Source: JAAYCI01 sp964370445 (lineage in GTDB: Bacteria; Bacillota; Clostridia; Oscillospirales; Ruminococcaceae). Taken from it: a stretch of 64,000 bases of DNA. The notes under the pieces are model-generated. The model saw only the letters and a list, made by a program, of their open reading frames with translations. It ran no database searches and was not told the origin of the DNA. The DNA is taken from NCBI GenBank assembly GCA_964370445.1, contig CAYJJK010000003.1, positions 13,889-77,888 of the forward strand, in the 5' to 3' direction. Position 1 is the first letter of the stretch. Each line of letters begins with the position of its first letter. The position numbers and the translations under genes are program-made. Shown here piece by piece: positions 47,174 through 56,942 of the stretch.

Positions 47174-47960
47174 AGAACCCCTCTCCCTTTGTTCAAAAAT
47201 GCAGCACTTGCTAAAATAAGGGCTGCTTCAACTGTTGTGACGTTCTCTTTCTATTTACGGCTTAATTCATACATACATATGTGAAAAAATGGATGTTCTT
47301 TTTTTACTGTTCGCAAGATACAACTAAGTTTAGTATAGCATAGGCAGGAAAAAAATGAAAGTTTTTGTTTGGCAGATGCCAAAACAAAAGCCGGCTGGCA
47401 AAATGGAAATTTAAAGAAATTCATTGTTATACAAAAAACTCTCTTGCAGCCTAATTGCACAATTTTTCATCACCTGTCCACTTTTTCAATTTACCCTGTT
47501 CTTTTGCGTGTGTTTTTGATATACCGTAAAATAATGAATAGATATTCAAAGTTGTAATAAGAGCATCGTAGGGGTGACGTGCAAGCGGTACATTGGCCGT
47601 GCCCTTTACCGCGGGGCATCGCCGAGGAAGCCTTGCCCGGTGCGCGTGAATGCAAAAACCATGTGGTGTACTTTTTATTGCATAAAAACCCCCCGGCATA
47701 ACCGGGGGGTAAGCTAAAAGCAATAGTAAGGTAAGAGGTGTTTTGGGTAGAATAATGCCCACTAAACAAAATGCGCTGTTCGAAAGTAGCCAAAAACCGA
47801 TCCATAAAATTATCAATATATAATGAGAAGCGATAAACCTTGCCGGATGTGTACATTTAAAAAAACGATTTGTGCTTCATGGCCGGTGGCGTGCCGGCAA
47901 AGGTATGGCAGATATACCGGTTGTTACAACAGTCAAGAAAAGAAGAAATGGACCTTGTTT
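47174..47960. other. Intergenic region of about 790 bases with a GC-rich block
   Basis: Upstream of the C11 gene and downstream of the VWA gene. The stretch 47575-47680 (from GTAGGGGTGACGTGC) is clearly richer in G and C than its surroundings and reads in several frames without a start. It looks like a dispersed non-coding repeat. Short open frames on both strands (47451-47856, 47823-48058) have no ribosome binding site or recognisable family. Confidence 0.45.
47688..47710 (-). terminator. Terminator downstream of the VWA gene
   Basis: ACCCCCCGG, loop CATAA, CCGGGGGGT; on the minus strand it is followed by TTTTTATG. About 250 bases beyond the stop of the VWA gene. Confidence 0.7.
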
Positions 47961-50900
47961 TTATGGGGCCGCATGTTTTGGTTTATCTTCCTCTTTTACA
48001 AATTTTTTGCGAGAGAAAATGGTTAATACCATTTGTACCACAAAAATTAAGAACATGAGGAGAGTCCACTCGTCCATTAGTGTCATAGGAAGAGTCATGT
48101 CTTCGGTGAAAATGAACACAATAATCGCAATTACGCCAACCGGTATACTCAAAAGTCTTGCAAGACCTTTGCGTTTCAAATGGGTGGGAGATTCCTCTTC
48201 TGTTTGTGCGTGTGCACCGATGTTGTTATTTTCTTCGGTGTTCTTTTTACGAACAAAATATCCAATAAGCAGTGCTGCACTGCCCAGTGCTGTAGCCACA
48301 GTGAGGAGTAAGTTTAAAAGTGCCCAGCTTGCACCAAAGCCCGCAAGTGGGATTGATGTGTCGCCGATATCAATGGAGGTATCTTGCAATACGGTAGCCA
48401 GTGGAATAATGGAATCTGGGAAATCTACCACGACGCCACCCGGTAGTTCAAATGCAAAATCCGCTGCTGCCGGAGCTTCAGGTGTTGTTTCAGGTGTTGC
48501 TGCTGGCGTTTCCGGTGTAGGTGGTACGCTTTCCGTTTCGGTAGTGGGTTCGTCAGCAGGCCCGTTTTCTGTTTCCTCAGTTGAGGTGCTTGTTGGTTCA
48601 TCGGTAGGCGGAGTGGGGGATACGCCCGACACTGTTGGCAGTAAAATAAGTGGTGGGTCACCGGCCTCTACGGGCAATTCCGGTTCACCCAGGTTGTCTC
48701 TGCTTTTGGGTACGTCATTTTCGTTATAAGTAAGGGTGTGCTCCTCATTTGTGGGGTGATTTCCGGCACCCATATCAGGGTTTGCAGCTTGCACAAAAAA
48801 CTTTACACGTATCAGCTCTCTGTCAATAGAGCCGATGTTCACCGTGATTTGTTCGCGCTCTTCGCCGTTGTAATCAATGGTTTCCACAAGATATTCGTTC
48901 ACATCGGGCGCATCCCCTTGGGCACTGGTTAAAACAAGGGCCTCGCCATCGCCCTTTTGTAAGGTCACTGGGTGCTCGTTGTCAATCAGTAAAGCGAATT
49001 CATCAGTAATTACGTCCGAAATGATGGCGTCTGTCATCTCGGTAAGCAGTTCGCTTTCTCCAAAGATTGTGTCGGCAATATTGCTTAGGCTGTCGATGTG
49101 ATGTGCTTGATTCCAGCCAATGCTGTTATGGCTTCCGCCTGTTTGTGTGGACAGTGCCACAAGGTTTTCGGCATTACTTCCAACACCAATACCAATGGTG
49201 TAAATGGTGGGGCTAAAACTTGCCAAAACGCTTTGCCCGTTGGCGGCTACCACATGGGCAAGAGATTGATCGTTAGAGGCTGCAATGGCTACAGAATGGT
49301 GTGTAACACCGTTGTAGTCCCGTGTCCAAGCGCGGGTTAAATTGGAGGGGTTTGAAAAGCCGCTAAGCGCTTCTGGTTTGCCGTCTGAAACAAATAACAC
49401 CACAAGCTCGCGGTCAGTTTCGCCTCTGGATTCGGCAAACACACGTGCTTGCTCTAGGGCAAGAGTGTAATTGGTTCCATCGCCGGAGGGGTTTTCAATT
49501 GTGGCGCCTTCAGGGGGGTTATCATAATCTTGAATGATATTGCCATCGGCATCTCTAAAGTAATGGCAACCGCTGGGGGCAGTTTCAACAAAGCGGCTGT
49601 CGAAATCGGTCCAGTTGTTTTGGAAGTTAAAACTATTTATGGTGTTTCCGGAAAATTGAACCAATGCCACACGGTTGTTTGCACTGTTTGCGTCGCTCAT
49701 CAGCCCCTGGGCCAAATTGTTCACAGACTGTACGGCTGCTGTCCAGTTTGAAATACCTCCACCAATATAGCCGCTGGGCATGCTGGTGGATTTATCCATC
49801 ACAATGATAATGTCTGAGTCATAGGTTTGTGGCTGCATAATAAAATCAAATTGAATGCTGCCAAGCCCCTCTTCATAATTTTCCCACTTGGCGTCTTTGT
49901 GCCCGTATAAACTGCCGGTTTCGTTGTCCAGCGCTTCTAAATAATCACTGTGGATGGGCTCGTGAAGCACGGAGGCGGGAAGGTTGCCGGTTGCAGCAAG
50001 TGTATCTGCTGGGTAGGCCAAGGGCTGGAATGTTTGGCCATTTGCGTGAATAACCGGCTCAAATGAGAAGGGGATTTCGTTGTATTTTGCGTACAGATTA
50101 AAAGTGATAACATCTTCTTCGTCTGCAACGCCGGTGCTTATGTCAAAAGAATATGGTGCGGCGATCACCGACGTATCTTTTATGTCTTTGGCAGTGCTCC
50201 AACCAATAAAATCAGAATAGCCCACGGCAGGCTCGGGCACACCGGCCGCTGCAAGAGCTTCGGCGCTTAGGGTTACTTCGGTCACTTCACCTGCTTCATT
50301 TTGCACAAGCTCCGGTGTAAGGGTGGTATACACCGTGGAAATAGCCTGAATATAAGAGTTCGTGCTTTCGGCATTGTTATAGTGTAACAATTTGTTGTTT
50401 AAAACGTGCAAAACCACTTGATAGTTTGTTTCGTTCTCTTCTTCATCCATCAACATGGTAGGGCTAGCGGCGGAAAATGTGTTTTCTTCTGAAGTGCTGT
50501 TATCTTCGTCGCCTTCTTCAGTTTCTTCTGTGTTGGTATCACTCACTGTGCTGCTTGTGTCTTCATCGGTGAGGGTCCCGCCCGCTTCTAAAAAGGCAGC
50601 CTCGGCAGCGGCGGCCTGTGTTTGTGCAGTTTCGACAGCTTGCGTTGCAGCAGCTGCATCCACTTCTGCTTGAGCTAGGATTTCTAGCGCATCATTGTTG
50701 TTTTCCTGTGCTGCACGCACACTTTCATCAGCGGCAGAAAGCGCCGCTTGTGCTGCGGTGGCTTGTGCCGCTAAGGCTTCATCTTCGGTTGCAGCTGCAG
50801 TGGCAGCGGCAGCCGCGGCGGACGCTTGCTCTTGTTTTGTTACTTCAATACCCAAAAGGGCACTGGTTGCAGCAACGTTTGCCTGTGCAAGCTCTAGGGC

Positions 50901-51146
50901 TTGTTGCGCATCTGTGTCGTTTTGTTCCGCTACAGCTAAGGCATCGTTTGCCTCATTGAGCGCTTCTTGTAAGCGTGCGATTTCAGCCGCCTGTCCTTCT
51001 GGGTAATCGCCCAAGGGCATGCTTTGGTCGCTGATATTCACCTGTAAATATTCAGCAGTTGGAAAGGATACGACAATGGCGGTTAACAAAAACACGGCGA
51101 TAACACCGCAAAAAATACGTTTTTGTTTGTTTGAGAACTTTTTCAC
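47961..51146 (-). CDS. Large VWA-domain surface protein with C-terminal membrane anchor
   Basis: 1,061 residues from the GTG at 51146 (AGGGGAG eight bases before; the TTG at 51170 lies before that site). N-terminal signal/anchor segment (about residues 10-30). Then an alanine-rich coiled-coil region (about 55-210: NEANDALAVAEQ, AATAAATEDEALAA). An E/T/S-rich acidic stretch follows. The VWA domain starts at SDIIIVMDKSTSMPSG (about residue 460), with the MIDAS DxSxS changed only at the second position, and later VLFVSDGKPEALS. A P/T/E-rich spacer (about 850-920) leads to three hydrophobic segments at the C-terminus. Likely an adhesin or sensor displayed on the cell surface. Confidence 0.85.
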   Translation of the reverse strand: MKKFSNKQKRIFCGVIAVFLLTAIVVSFPTAEYLQVNISDQSMPLGDYPEGQAAEIARLQEALNEANDALAVAEQNDTDAQQALELAQANVAATSALLGIEVTKQEQASAAAAAATAAATEDEALAAQATAAQAALSAADESVRAAQENNNDALEILAQAEVDAAAATQAVETAQTQAAAAEAAFLEAGGTLTDEDTSSTVSDTNTEETEEGDEDNSTSEENTFSAASPTMLMDEEENETNYQVVLHVLNNKLLHYNNAESTNSYIQAISTVYTTLTPELVQNEAGEVTEVTLSAEALAAAGVPEPAVGYSDFIGWSTAKDIKDTSVIAAPYSFDISTGVADEEDVITFNLYAKYNEIPFSFEPVIHANGQTFQPLAYPADTLAATGNLPASVLHEPIHSDYLEALDNETGSLYGHKDAKWENYEEGLGSIQFDFIMQPQTYDSDIIIVMDKSTSMPSGYIGGGISNWTAAVQSVNNLAQGLMSDANSANNRVALVQFSGNTINSFNFQNNWTDFDSRFVETAPSGCHYFRDADGNIIQDYDNPPEGATIENPSGDGTNYTLALEQARVFAESRGETDRELVVLFVSDGKPEALSGFSNPSNLTRAWTRDYNGVTHHSVAIAASNDQSLAHVVAANGQSVLASFSPTIYTIGIGVGSNAENLVALSTQTGGSHNSIGWNQAHHIDSLSNIADTIFGESELLTEMTDAIISDVITDEFALLIDNEHPVTLQKGDGEALVLTSAQGDAPDVNEYLVETIDYNGEEREQITVNIGSIDRELIRVKFFVQAANPDMGAGNHPTNEEHTLTYNENDVPKSRDNLGEPELPVEAGDPPLILLPTVSGVSPTPPTDEPTSTSTEETENGPADEPTTETESVPPTPETPAATPETTPEAPAAADFAFELPGGVVVDFPDSIIPLATVLQDTSIDIGDTSIPLAGFGASWALLNLLLTVATALGSAALLIGYFVRKKNTEENNNIGAHAQTEEESPTHLKRKGLARLLSIPVGVIAIIVFIFTEDMTLPMTLMDEWTLLMFLIFVVQMVLTIFSRKKFVKEEDKPKHAAP

Positions 51147-51584
51147 TTTCTGTACTCCCCTTTTTAACAATATAAACCTTAGGATTTACCCAAAAAAATA
51201 TGAACACGGATAAACATTTGTTTTTTACAATATACCACACGCTGGTTACATTTGGGTTACGCGGAAGCATGTTTTTTGACGAAAAAGGTGTTTTTAGAGA
51301 AAGTGGTCAATATTGTGGTATTTTGTAAATATTTTCATAATCAAGTTCAACAAATTGTATTAACGATAATGGAAATGTTTTTGGAAATAAATTCATGTGC
51401 AAGTTATCTAGGGCAGCGCCACAGATATAAAAGCAAAGCCAAGAGCTTACGTATGGTATTTGGGTTTTTAAAAAGAGGGAGAGAAAACAAGGTTTTGTAA
51501 TAAAAGTGAGACGGCTACCCTGTGTCTGCAAAGGTTGTCCGTCTCACATTGGTGATAAGGTTTATTTTGTGTTCTGTTTATTCT
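51147..51584. other. Intergenic region with a minus-strand terminator
   Basis: About 440 bases with no gene I can support. Contains the terminator at 51506-51547 and the VWA promoter region, where I see no strong consensus pair. Confidence 0.45.
51506..51547 (-). terminator. Terminator of the ArsR-permease operon
   Basis: GTGAGACGG (51506-51514) pairs with CCGTCTCAC (51539-51547), extended by ACC/GGT inside. On the minus strand it is followed by TTTTATTAC. Confidence 0.7.
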
Positions 51585-52697
51585 CTAGTGGTTGTGTGGC
51601 TGCGAGCAGCAAGAATTGTGTGAAGATTTTTTAAAAAATTTATTGTTAAATTTTTTAATTAGGCTTACTGTCAGCAATGCACCAAAAACAATGGCTACTA
51701 TCACCATGTACAAAGGATGCCCGTTTTCATTAGCACTTGAAATCATTTCATTAAGACCTGTATAGTTTGTAATGTTGATGATATAATCCAGCAACAAGCC
51801 AAACAAAATAGAGCAAACCGCAGCACAGGCTAAATAGATAGCAACCACTTTTTTACCCAAAGCTTTATACAATATGGTTAGCGAGGCAATATTGGTTATA
51901 GGACCTGCAAACAAAAACACAAATGCCGAGCCTGGAGACAAGCCTTTCATAATTAAAGAAAGTGCAATCGGAATGGAGGCAGTGGAACAAATGTACATTG
52001 GAATGCCAATGATAAGCATGATAACCATGCTGACAATCGGGTTTGTAAAGCTTGCCAGCCATTGCTCGGGAATTACTGTGCTAATCAGCGCAGCGATAAG
52101 TAAGCCGATTACAAAATGAAGTGCAATTTCGTCTAAAAATTCGCCGAATCCATAGGTGAACACACTTTTTACTTTTGTAGTAAAAGAGAGATTTTCTTCT
52201 TTTATTTCTTTGCTTGAAGAACAGCTAGCCTCTTCGTTTTTACAAGAGCAGGAACAAGAACAATTTTCCTGTGGAGCATCGGCAATCTCCTGGTCGTTTT
52301 TGCAAAATATATTTGTGGCAATGCCAGAAATAATGCCGGAAATAAAAGCTGCAATTGCCCTATAAACTGCAAATAACGGTCCCATAAGCCCATAAGTTGC
52401 CACAATGCTGTCCACACCGGTTTGTGGTGTGGATGTTAAAAAGCTGACCACAGCCCCCTTTGAACCGCCGCTTTTTCCAAGGTAAATAGCGGTGGGCACA
52501 ACACCGCAAGAGCATAGCGGCAAGGGTACCCCCAAAACCGAGGCCTTTACTACAGAAGATGTATTTTTTTTGCCAATGTGCTTTAAAATTACATCTTTTT
52601 TTACAAATGCGTGCAAAATGCCTGTGAACAACAAGCCAATAGAAATATAAAAAGACATATCAACAAATAATTCCCATAAATTATGTAAAAACATCAT
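51585..52697 (-). CDS. SO_0444-type metal efflux permease
   Basis: 370 residues with eight or so membrane segments. The two half-motifs PLCSCGVVPTAIYL (about residue 60) and CSTASIPIALSL (about 235) are those of the SO_0444/ArsP-like permeases exporting copper, zinc or organoarsenicals. The middle loop carries a cysteine string (ENCSCSCSCKNE) and the C-terminus ends SHNSCCSQPHNH, so both look able to bind metal. AAAGGGG precedes the ATG. It follows the ArsR gene after 8 bases. Confidence 0.87.
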   Translation of the reverse strand: MMFLHNLWELFVDMSFYISIGLLFTGILHAFVKKDVILKHIGKKNTSSVVKASVLGVPLPLCSCGVVPTAIYLGKSGGSKGAVVSFLTSTPQTGVDSIVATYGLMGPLFAVYRAIAAFISGIISGIATNIFCKNDQEIADAPQENCSCSCSCKNEEASCSSSKEIKEENLSFTTKVKSVFTYGFGEFLDEIALHFVIGLLIAALISTVIPEQWLASFTNPIVSMVIMLIIGIPMYICSTASIPIALSLIMKGLSPGSAFVFLFAGPITNIASLTILYKALGKKVVAIYLACAAVCSILFGLLLDYIINITNYTGLNEMISSANENGHPLYMVIVAIVFGALLTVSLIKKFNNKFFKKSSHNSCCSQPHNH

Positions 52698-52705
52698 ATA
52701 CCCCT

Positions 52706-53041
52706 TTAACTATGGCTAATGTGTCTTAGCCCCATATTTAAAATTTCGTGAATATGGACATCGTCCAAGCTGTAAAAAATATTGTTCTTGTCTTTTCTTG
52801 TTTTCACAATATGGTTGAGCTTTAGCAGCTTCAGCTGGTTTGATACCCTTGGCTGTGAAACGTTTAGCAGTATAGCTAAATCTTTCACACATATTTCGTT
52901 ATGAAGCATTGCAAGCAATATCTTCACGCGTATCGGTTCGCTAAAGGTTTTGAAAAAAAACGATAAATTTTCTGAAACATCTTCGCTCTCTATTAGTCTT
53001 TTAACGCTTTCTGGCGTGCTGCAGCATAATTTGTGTTCCAT
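52706..53041 (-). CDS. ArsR/SmtB family metal-responsive repressor
   Basis: 111 residues from the ATG at 53041, chosen because GAGGTG lies six bases before it (GTG 53050 and ATG 53047 fall inside or beside that site). Winged helix-turn-helix: FSEPIRVKILLAML, ICVKDLAILLNVSQPRVSNQLKLL, IFYSLDD. The classic ArsR CxC motif is reduced to a single Cys (EICVKD), but two cysteines sit near the N-terminus (KLCCS). First gene of the operon, with a palindrome directly upstream. Confidence 0.9.
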   Translation of the reverse strand: MEHKLCCSTPESVKRLIESEDVSENLSFFFKTFSEPIRVKILLAMLHNEICVKDLAILLNVSQPRVSNQLKLLKLNHIVKTRKDKNNIFYSLDDVHIHEILNMGLRHISHS

Positions 53042-53053
53042 TGTCATCACCTC

Positions 53054-53083
53054 AATATAACTATATCATGATGCAGCTATATT
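53054..53083 (-). promoter_or_regulatory. ArsR operator palindrome
   Basis: A 30-base imperfect palindrome with outer arms AATATA/TATATT, inner ATCATGAT and matching CT/AG in between. It lies 13 bases before the repressor start, the usual place for an ArsR/SmtB operator. Confidence 0.7.
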
Positions 53084-53168
53084 GTCAATGCAATTGATAC
53101 AGAAAGTGTAAGTTGTTTTTTTAAATAAAATGAAAACACAGGCTAAATCCGCCTAAAAAAGACGAAAA

Positions 53169-53203
53169 CAGGCAGAATACAATGAGTATTCTGCCTGTTT
53201 TAA
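53169..53203. terminator. Bidirectional terminator before the AIM24-family gene's end
   Basis: CAGGCAGAATAC, loop AATGA, GTATTCTGCCTG, with T runs outside the stem on both strands (TTTTAATA on plus, TTTTCGTC on minus). Confidence 0.85.
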
Positions 53204-53308
53204 TAGCCTGATTATGATGGGAATTGGCCCTGAGTTATATAGCCGCGCTAGGTGGAGATTGGCAGTATCTGTATTGATACCAATTTGAAATCCCCGTTGG
53301 TATAAAAA

Positions 53309-53986
53309 CTATTTACTGCTAGGGAAGAAAGGACGTAAAGCGTCGGCAACACTGCTGGCGGGCATACTTTGAACAATAATTTTGCCGGGGCCGGTGACAA
53401 GGGTGTTAAACACGCCTTCACCGCCAAAGAACATATTTTTGACGCCAGGTACTTTTTGAATGTCCATGGTGCAAGTATGATCCATAATGGCAAGGTTGCC
53501 GGTGTCTACAATCATCGATTGGCCGGCAGCTAAGTTATACTCAACGGCATGTCCATCAATTTCTGCAAAGGCAATGCCACTGCCACTAACTTTTTGCATT
53601 ATAAAACCTTCGCCACCAAAAAGGCCTGCACCCAATTTTTTGTTGAAGAAAACAGAAAGTTCCACGCCTTCTGTAGCGGCTAGGAAAGCCGATTTTTGCA
53701 AAACAACAGGTTTATCCGGGGTGACCTCAATGGGAATGATGGCACCGGGGAAAGAGGGGGCAAAGGCGATTTCACCAGGGGCACCCTCGGCTGTAAAACG
53801 GTTTTGGAATAAACTGTCGCCGGAAAGCATCCTGCCAAATACTTTAGAAACACCGCCGCCAACGGTCTCCATTTTCATGTTCGAAGTCATCCAAGTCATA
53901 GAGCCACTTTCGTTAATGACGGCTTCGCCGGCGTTCAGCTGGCAAATCAATACGGGTAAAGATCCACCCTCGATACGATATTCCAT
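53309..53986 (-). CDS. AIM24/TIGR00266 family protein
   Basis: 225 residues, beta-rich. Motifs INESGSMTWMTSNM, GEIAFAPSFPGAIIPIEV, GVELSVFFNKKLGAGLFGGEGFIMQKV and the final GPGKIIVQSMP are typical. Family members form a barrel with pseudo-threefold symmetry; function in bacteria is not known. Ends at its own terminator and lies 44 bases after the C11 gene that follows on the same strand upstream. Confidence 0.88.
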   Translation of the reverse strand: MEYRIEGGSLPVLICQLNAGEAVINESGSMTWMTSNMKMETVGGGVSKVFGRMLSGDSLFQNRFTAEGAPGEIAFAPSFPGAIIPIEVTPDKPVVLQKSAFLAATEGVELSVFFNKKLGAGLFGGEGFIMQKVSGSGIAFAEIDGHAVEYNLAAGQSMIVDTGNLAIMDHTCTMDIQKVPGVKNMFFGGEGVFNTLVTGPGKIIVQSMPASSVADALRPFFPSSK

Positions 53987-54030
53987 AACAAAATCACATC
54001 CTTTTTATATTTTAGTGCCAAATTATGGCA

Positions 54031-56040
54031 CTAGGATACACTGGCATAGAAGTTGTCTCCTTCTACTTCAAACGTAACAGGAGCCGATAAGGCCGTGTTG
54101 CCTTGAGAATCTCGCATCTCAAACAGCATCACATACACGGCGTCCTCAAGGTCGGTTTCATAAAAACGGGTATCTTCGGTTACTGTAATTGTGTCTGCGG
54201 GCACTTCTTCTAAATCTCCACGTTCACCAAAAATGGTGGAAGAAAAATGTATGGGCTGCAAAACATCCCCTTCTTGCAGTTGAATCAAGTTGCGCTCGCC
54301 TATGTTGCTGTCTTCTTCGCCGGGCAAGCGCGCACCCTCTATAAAATATTCCTCTTCAATAAAATCGTATACAACACTTAGGTTGTGCCGTTCGCCGTTA
54401 AGCAAAATAGGTACCGAATAAAGGTTGTAGTCATCGCTTTCGTAGGAAATCTCCATATAGCATAATGCGCCGTCGATGCTACCCCAAACACCACGAAAAT
54501 TGTCTTTAAAAATACCGGCTTCCCAGTCGGCCGAGATGTCGTTGTCGGTGCCAAGGCTCAGCACAAGATCATCGTCTACGTCTAAGCGATATAGCTGGAA
54601 AGTGACAGAAGACAAAATGTCGTTGGCTTCGCTGCCAAGCTCTAAAACGGCATACCCATCGTCTGTTACATAAACCGGCGCATTTTCCCAATCAACAGAG
54701 GACAAACTTGGGATTTCGGCTAAATCTGAGGCTTGAAAATCTGAATAATCCTCACCGGACACATCTAAATCGGAAACATATTCAATACCCTCGGGGCGCA
54801 ACTCCCCTGTAAGACCATAGTAATAAAGGTGTTTGAAGGCCTCGCTGATACCCAGTTCTGTGTAATCAGAAAACTCATAAAGGTCACCGTTGTAAGAATA
54901 ATAGCAAGAGAGGCCGGTGGATTCACTTCGGTAACGGCCATTGACCTTATACTCCACGCATTCACTTAAGGCGGCCAATACTTCGCTAGAGGTATCCGGC
55001 AATAAGGTTTCGGATTCGATTGCAAGGTCGCCTAGATCAACCATGTTGTAATAGCCTTGCTCACGCGTGTTTCCACCGTAATTTTCAGAATGTAAAGCCG
55101 CCTTGGAAAAATCGGTAAAAAAGGTGGGGTCTTCTATGGCTAAGGCCAAAGCCTCTTTGCCAAAATTTTCATAGGCAAGAAGCAAAGGATCTAGTTTGGT
55201 TAGGTTTGCCACCGAAAGCGTTGTGTCAGAGTCGCTTCCCACCATTTGGCAGCCGGCTAAATAAGTGTCACAAATCACTTTAGAAAAATCGAGCGGGGAC
55301 ATGTCGGTATTTTTGCCTAAGGCGGTGAACATGCCGGTATAATACCAACCATTCGATGGCATGAGCTCTTCGGAGGCGATCATATAGTGGGCATAATCTT
55401 GTAAAGATTCGGCCACGTCCATAGTGGCCATTAAGCAGGCGTCAAAACCAACGATATCAACGGCGGGGTCAAGGGGGTTTTTTTGATAAACAGAGGCAAA
55501 AGCTGCCTCTAGCTCGTTAAGGTCTAAAGAGTCATAGTCGTATAACTCATCATAGGCAATGCCGCCTAGTGATGCGCCGCCGTGGTTCCATAGGTTGACA
55601 AGTGTGTGCTCTGCAGGGTAATTCTCTGTGGCAAAACTTAAAAAATCTGCAAAGGTTTTAGAATCGCCCATGTTGGCTTGCGGTTGTTCATCCACCAAAA
55701 CAAGGCCGTTATGGTCATACACAAAACGCTGTGTTTTATTGGCAGATACATAATGGTTTTGCCATTCTAGGGCGCCGCCCGTTTGGATGACAACCGTGAC
55801 ATTTGGTGGCAAAGTAACAGCAAAGAGTTCATCTAAATCGGCTGTGGCTGCACCGCCATAGGTTTCCAAATCACTGCCACATAAATACCAGTACATTGCC
55901 CATTCGGTTTCATGCTCTTCGGAAGCTGTGGCAGTGCCTGCACCGCCGGGCGAAAGAATGCTTTGCAAAAGTGCAGAACACCCACTAAAAGAAAACAAAA
56001 CGCAGAAGGCCAATAAAAAACAAAAACCTTTTTTTATCAT
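54031..56040 (-). CDS. Clostripain (C11) family lipoprotein, single protease domain
   Basis: 669 residues from the ATG at 56040 with GGAGAAG before it. Lipobox FSGC at about residue 17-20. The C11 domain has NHGG (His about 153) and GFDACLMATMD (Cys about 201), followed by a beta-rich domain with the same features as the double-C11 protein (LELGSEANDILSSVTFQLY, GVWGSIDGALCYMEI, NLIQLQEGDVLQP). It looks like one unit of the larger protein at 42775-47173, without the PAE tail. A secreted, membrane-tethered cysteine protease. Confidence 0.88.
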   Translation of the reverse strand: MIKKGFCFLLAFCVLFSFSGCSALLQSILSPGGAGTATASEEHETEWAMYWYLCGSDLETYGGAATADLDELFAVTLPPNVTVVIQTGGALEWQNHYVSANKTQRFVYDHNGLVLVDEQPQANMGDSKTFADFLSFATENYPAEHTLVNLWNHGGASLGGIAYDELYDYDSLDLNELEAAFASVYQKNPLDPAVDIVGFDACLMATMDVAESLQDYAHYMIASEELMPSNGWYYTGMFTALGKNTDMSPLDFSKVICDTYLAGCQMVGSDSDTTLSVANLTKLDPLLLAYENFGKEALALAIEDPTFFTDFSKAALHSENYGGNTREQGYYNMVDLGDLAIESETLLPDTSSEVLAALSECVEYKVNGRYRSESTGLSCYYSYNGDLYEFSDYTELGISEAFKHLYYYGLTGELRPEGIEYVSDLDVSGEDYSDFQASDLAEIPSLSSVDWENAPVYVTDDGYAVLELGSEANDILSSVTFQLYRLDVDDDLVLSLGTDNDISADWEAGIFKDNFRGVWGSIDGALCYMEISYESDDYNLYSVPILLNGERHNLSVVYDFIEEEYFIEGARLPGEEDSNIGERNLIQLQEGDVLQPIHFSSTIFGERGDLEEVPADTITVTEDTRFYETDLEDAVYVMLFEMRDSQGNTALSAPVTFEVEGDNFYASVS

Positions 56041-56104
56041 AATCCACTTCTCCAAAAAACGGGAACATATAAATAAAAAAACGGGACATCAGTTTGCCCC
56101 GTTT

Positions 56105-56180
56105 TGGAGCGGCTTACGAGACTCGAACTCGCCACCTTCTGCTTGGGAAGCAGACGCTCTACCGGATGAGCTAAAGCCGC
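56105..56180 (-). tRNA. tRNA-Gly (anticodon CCC)
   Basis: Acceptor stem GCGGCTT/AAGCCGC, D-arm AGCTCATCCGGTAGAGC, anticodon stem TCTGC/GCAGA with loop TTCCCAA (anticodon CCC), T-arm GCGAG/CTCGT around TTCGAGT. The discriminator is U and CCA is encoded. Confidence 0.95.
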
Positions 56181-56255
56181 AAATGCTCTATTTTTATTTT
56201 ACAAACTAACAGTGAATTTGTCAAGATTGATGCAGTTTAATAAGGGGCGAAAAAA

Positions 56256-56942
56256 CTAAAACGCAAAAATACGAAACAGCAAGTCGATATAAATGGTGCC
56301 ATAGTATAAAATTTGAACACCCAGATTGTTGAGAAAAGACAAAGGCCCTTGCAACACCCCCAAATAGACCAAAATCAGCACGGCAAACATTAAATAACGC
56401 CCATAGCCCATCACCTTAAAATACATGGACTTAGGCAAAAGAAGGCCGAAAACACGGCTGCCGTCTAAAGGGGGGATAGGCAGCATATTGAACATGGTGA
56501 GATTGAGGTTAAGAATGGAAAAATAAAAAAGAAATGTAGCTATCGTTAAAAGAATTTGTGTAACAGAGTTGTTTTGCAACAAAAGATCGGCAGAATAGGT
56601 AAAGGTTTTATAAAAAGCGAAGGCAACATAAGCTAAGAGGAAGTTTGATAAGGGTCCTGCAATGGCTGTGAGCGCCATACCTTTGCGCGGGTTTTTATAA
56701 AATGAGGGGTTAATAGGCACAGGTTTTGCCCATCCAACGCCTATCAGCATCATACAAAGAAAACCCATCATATCAAAGTGTTTGATAGGATTAAGGTTTA
56801 ACCGCCCAAGGTCACGCGCCGTATGGTCTCCAAGCTTGTCAGAGACAAGTGCATGAGACACTTCGTGAAAAGGGATGGCCAGCAAAAGGCCGGCAATGCG
56901 TGCAAGAACAAGCAGAAAGTCACTTTGCAAAAATGAAAACAA
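56256..56942 (-). CDS. Site-2 protease family (M50) membrane metalloprotease
   Basis: 228 residues from the TTG at 56942, supported by AAAGGAAGAG seven bases before it; the ATG at 56993 has no site. The zinc motif HEVSH (about residue 27-31) and the second ligand in NMLPIPPLDGSRV (about residue 165) sit in membrane segments. The gene is of the short M50 class, often of unknown substrate, some linked to stress sigma factors or sporulation. Confidence 0.87.
   Translation of the reverse strand: MFSFLQSDFLLVLARIAGLLLAIPFHEVSHALVSDKLGDHTARDLGRLNLNPIKHFDMMGFLCMMLIGVGWAKPVPINPSFYKNPRKGMALTAIAGPLSNFLLAYVAFAFYKTFTYSADLLLQNNSVTQILLTIATFLFYFSILNLNLTMFNMLPIPPLDGSRVFGLLLPKSMYFKVMGYGRYLMFAVLILVYLGVLQGPLSFLNNLGVQILYYGTIYIDLLFRIFAF

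Noticed and set aside
47491..47856. 121-codon minus-strand ORF over the GC-rich block
   Set aside because: Another frame of equal length is open over the same block and neither has a start signal; it also contains the terminator at 47688-47710.
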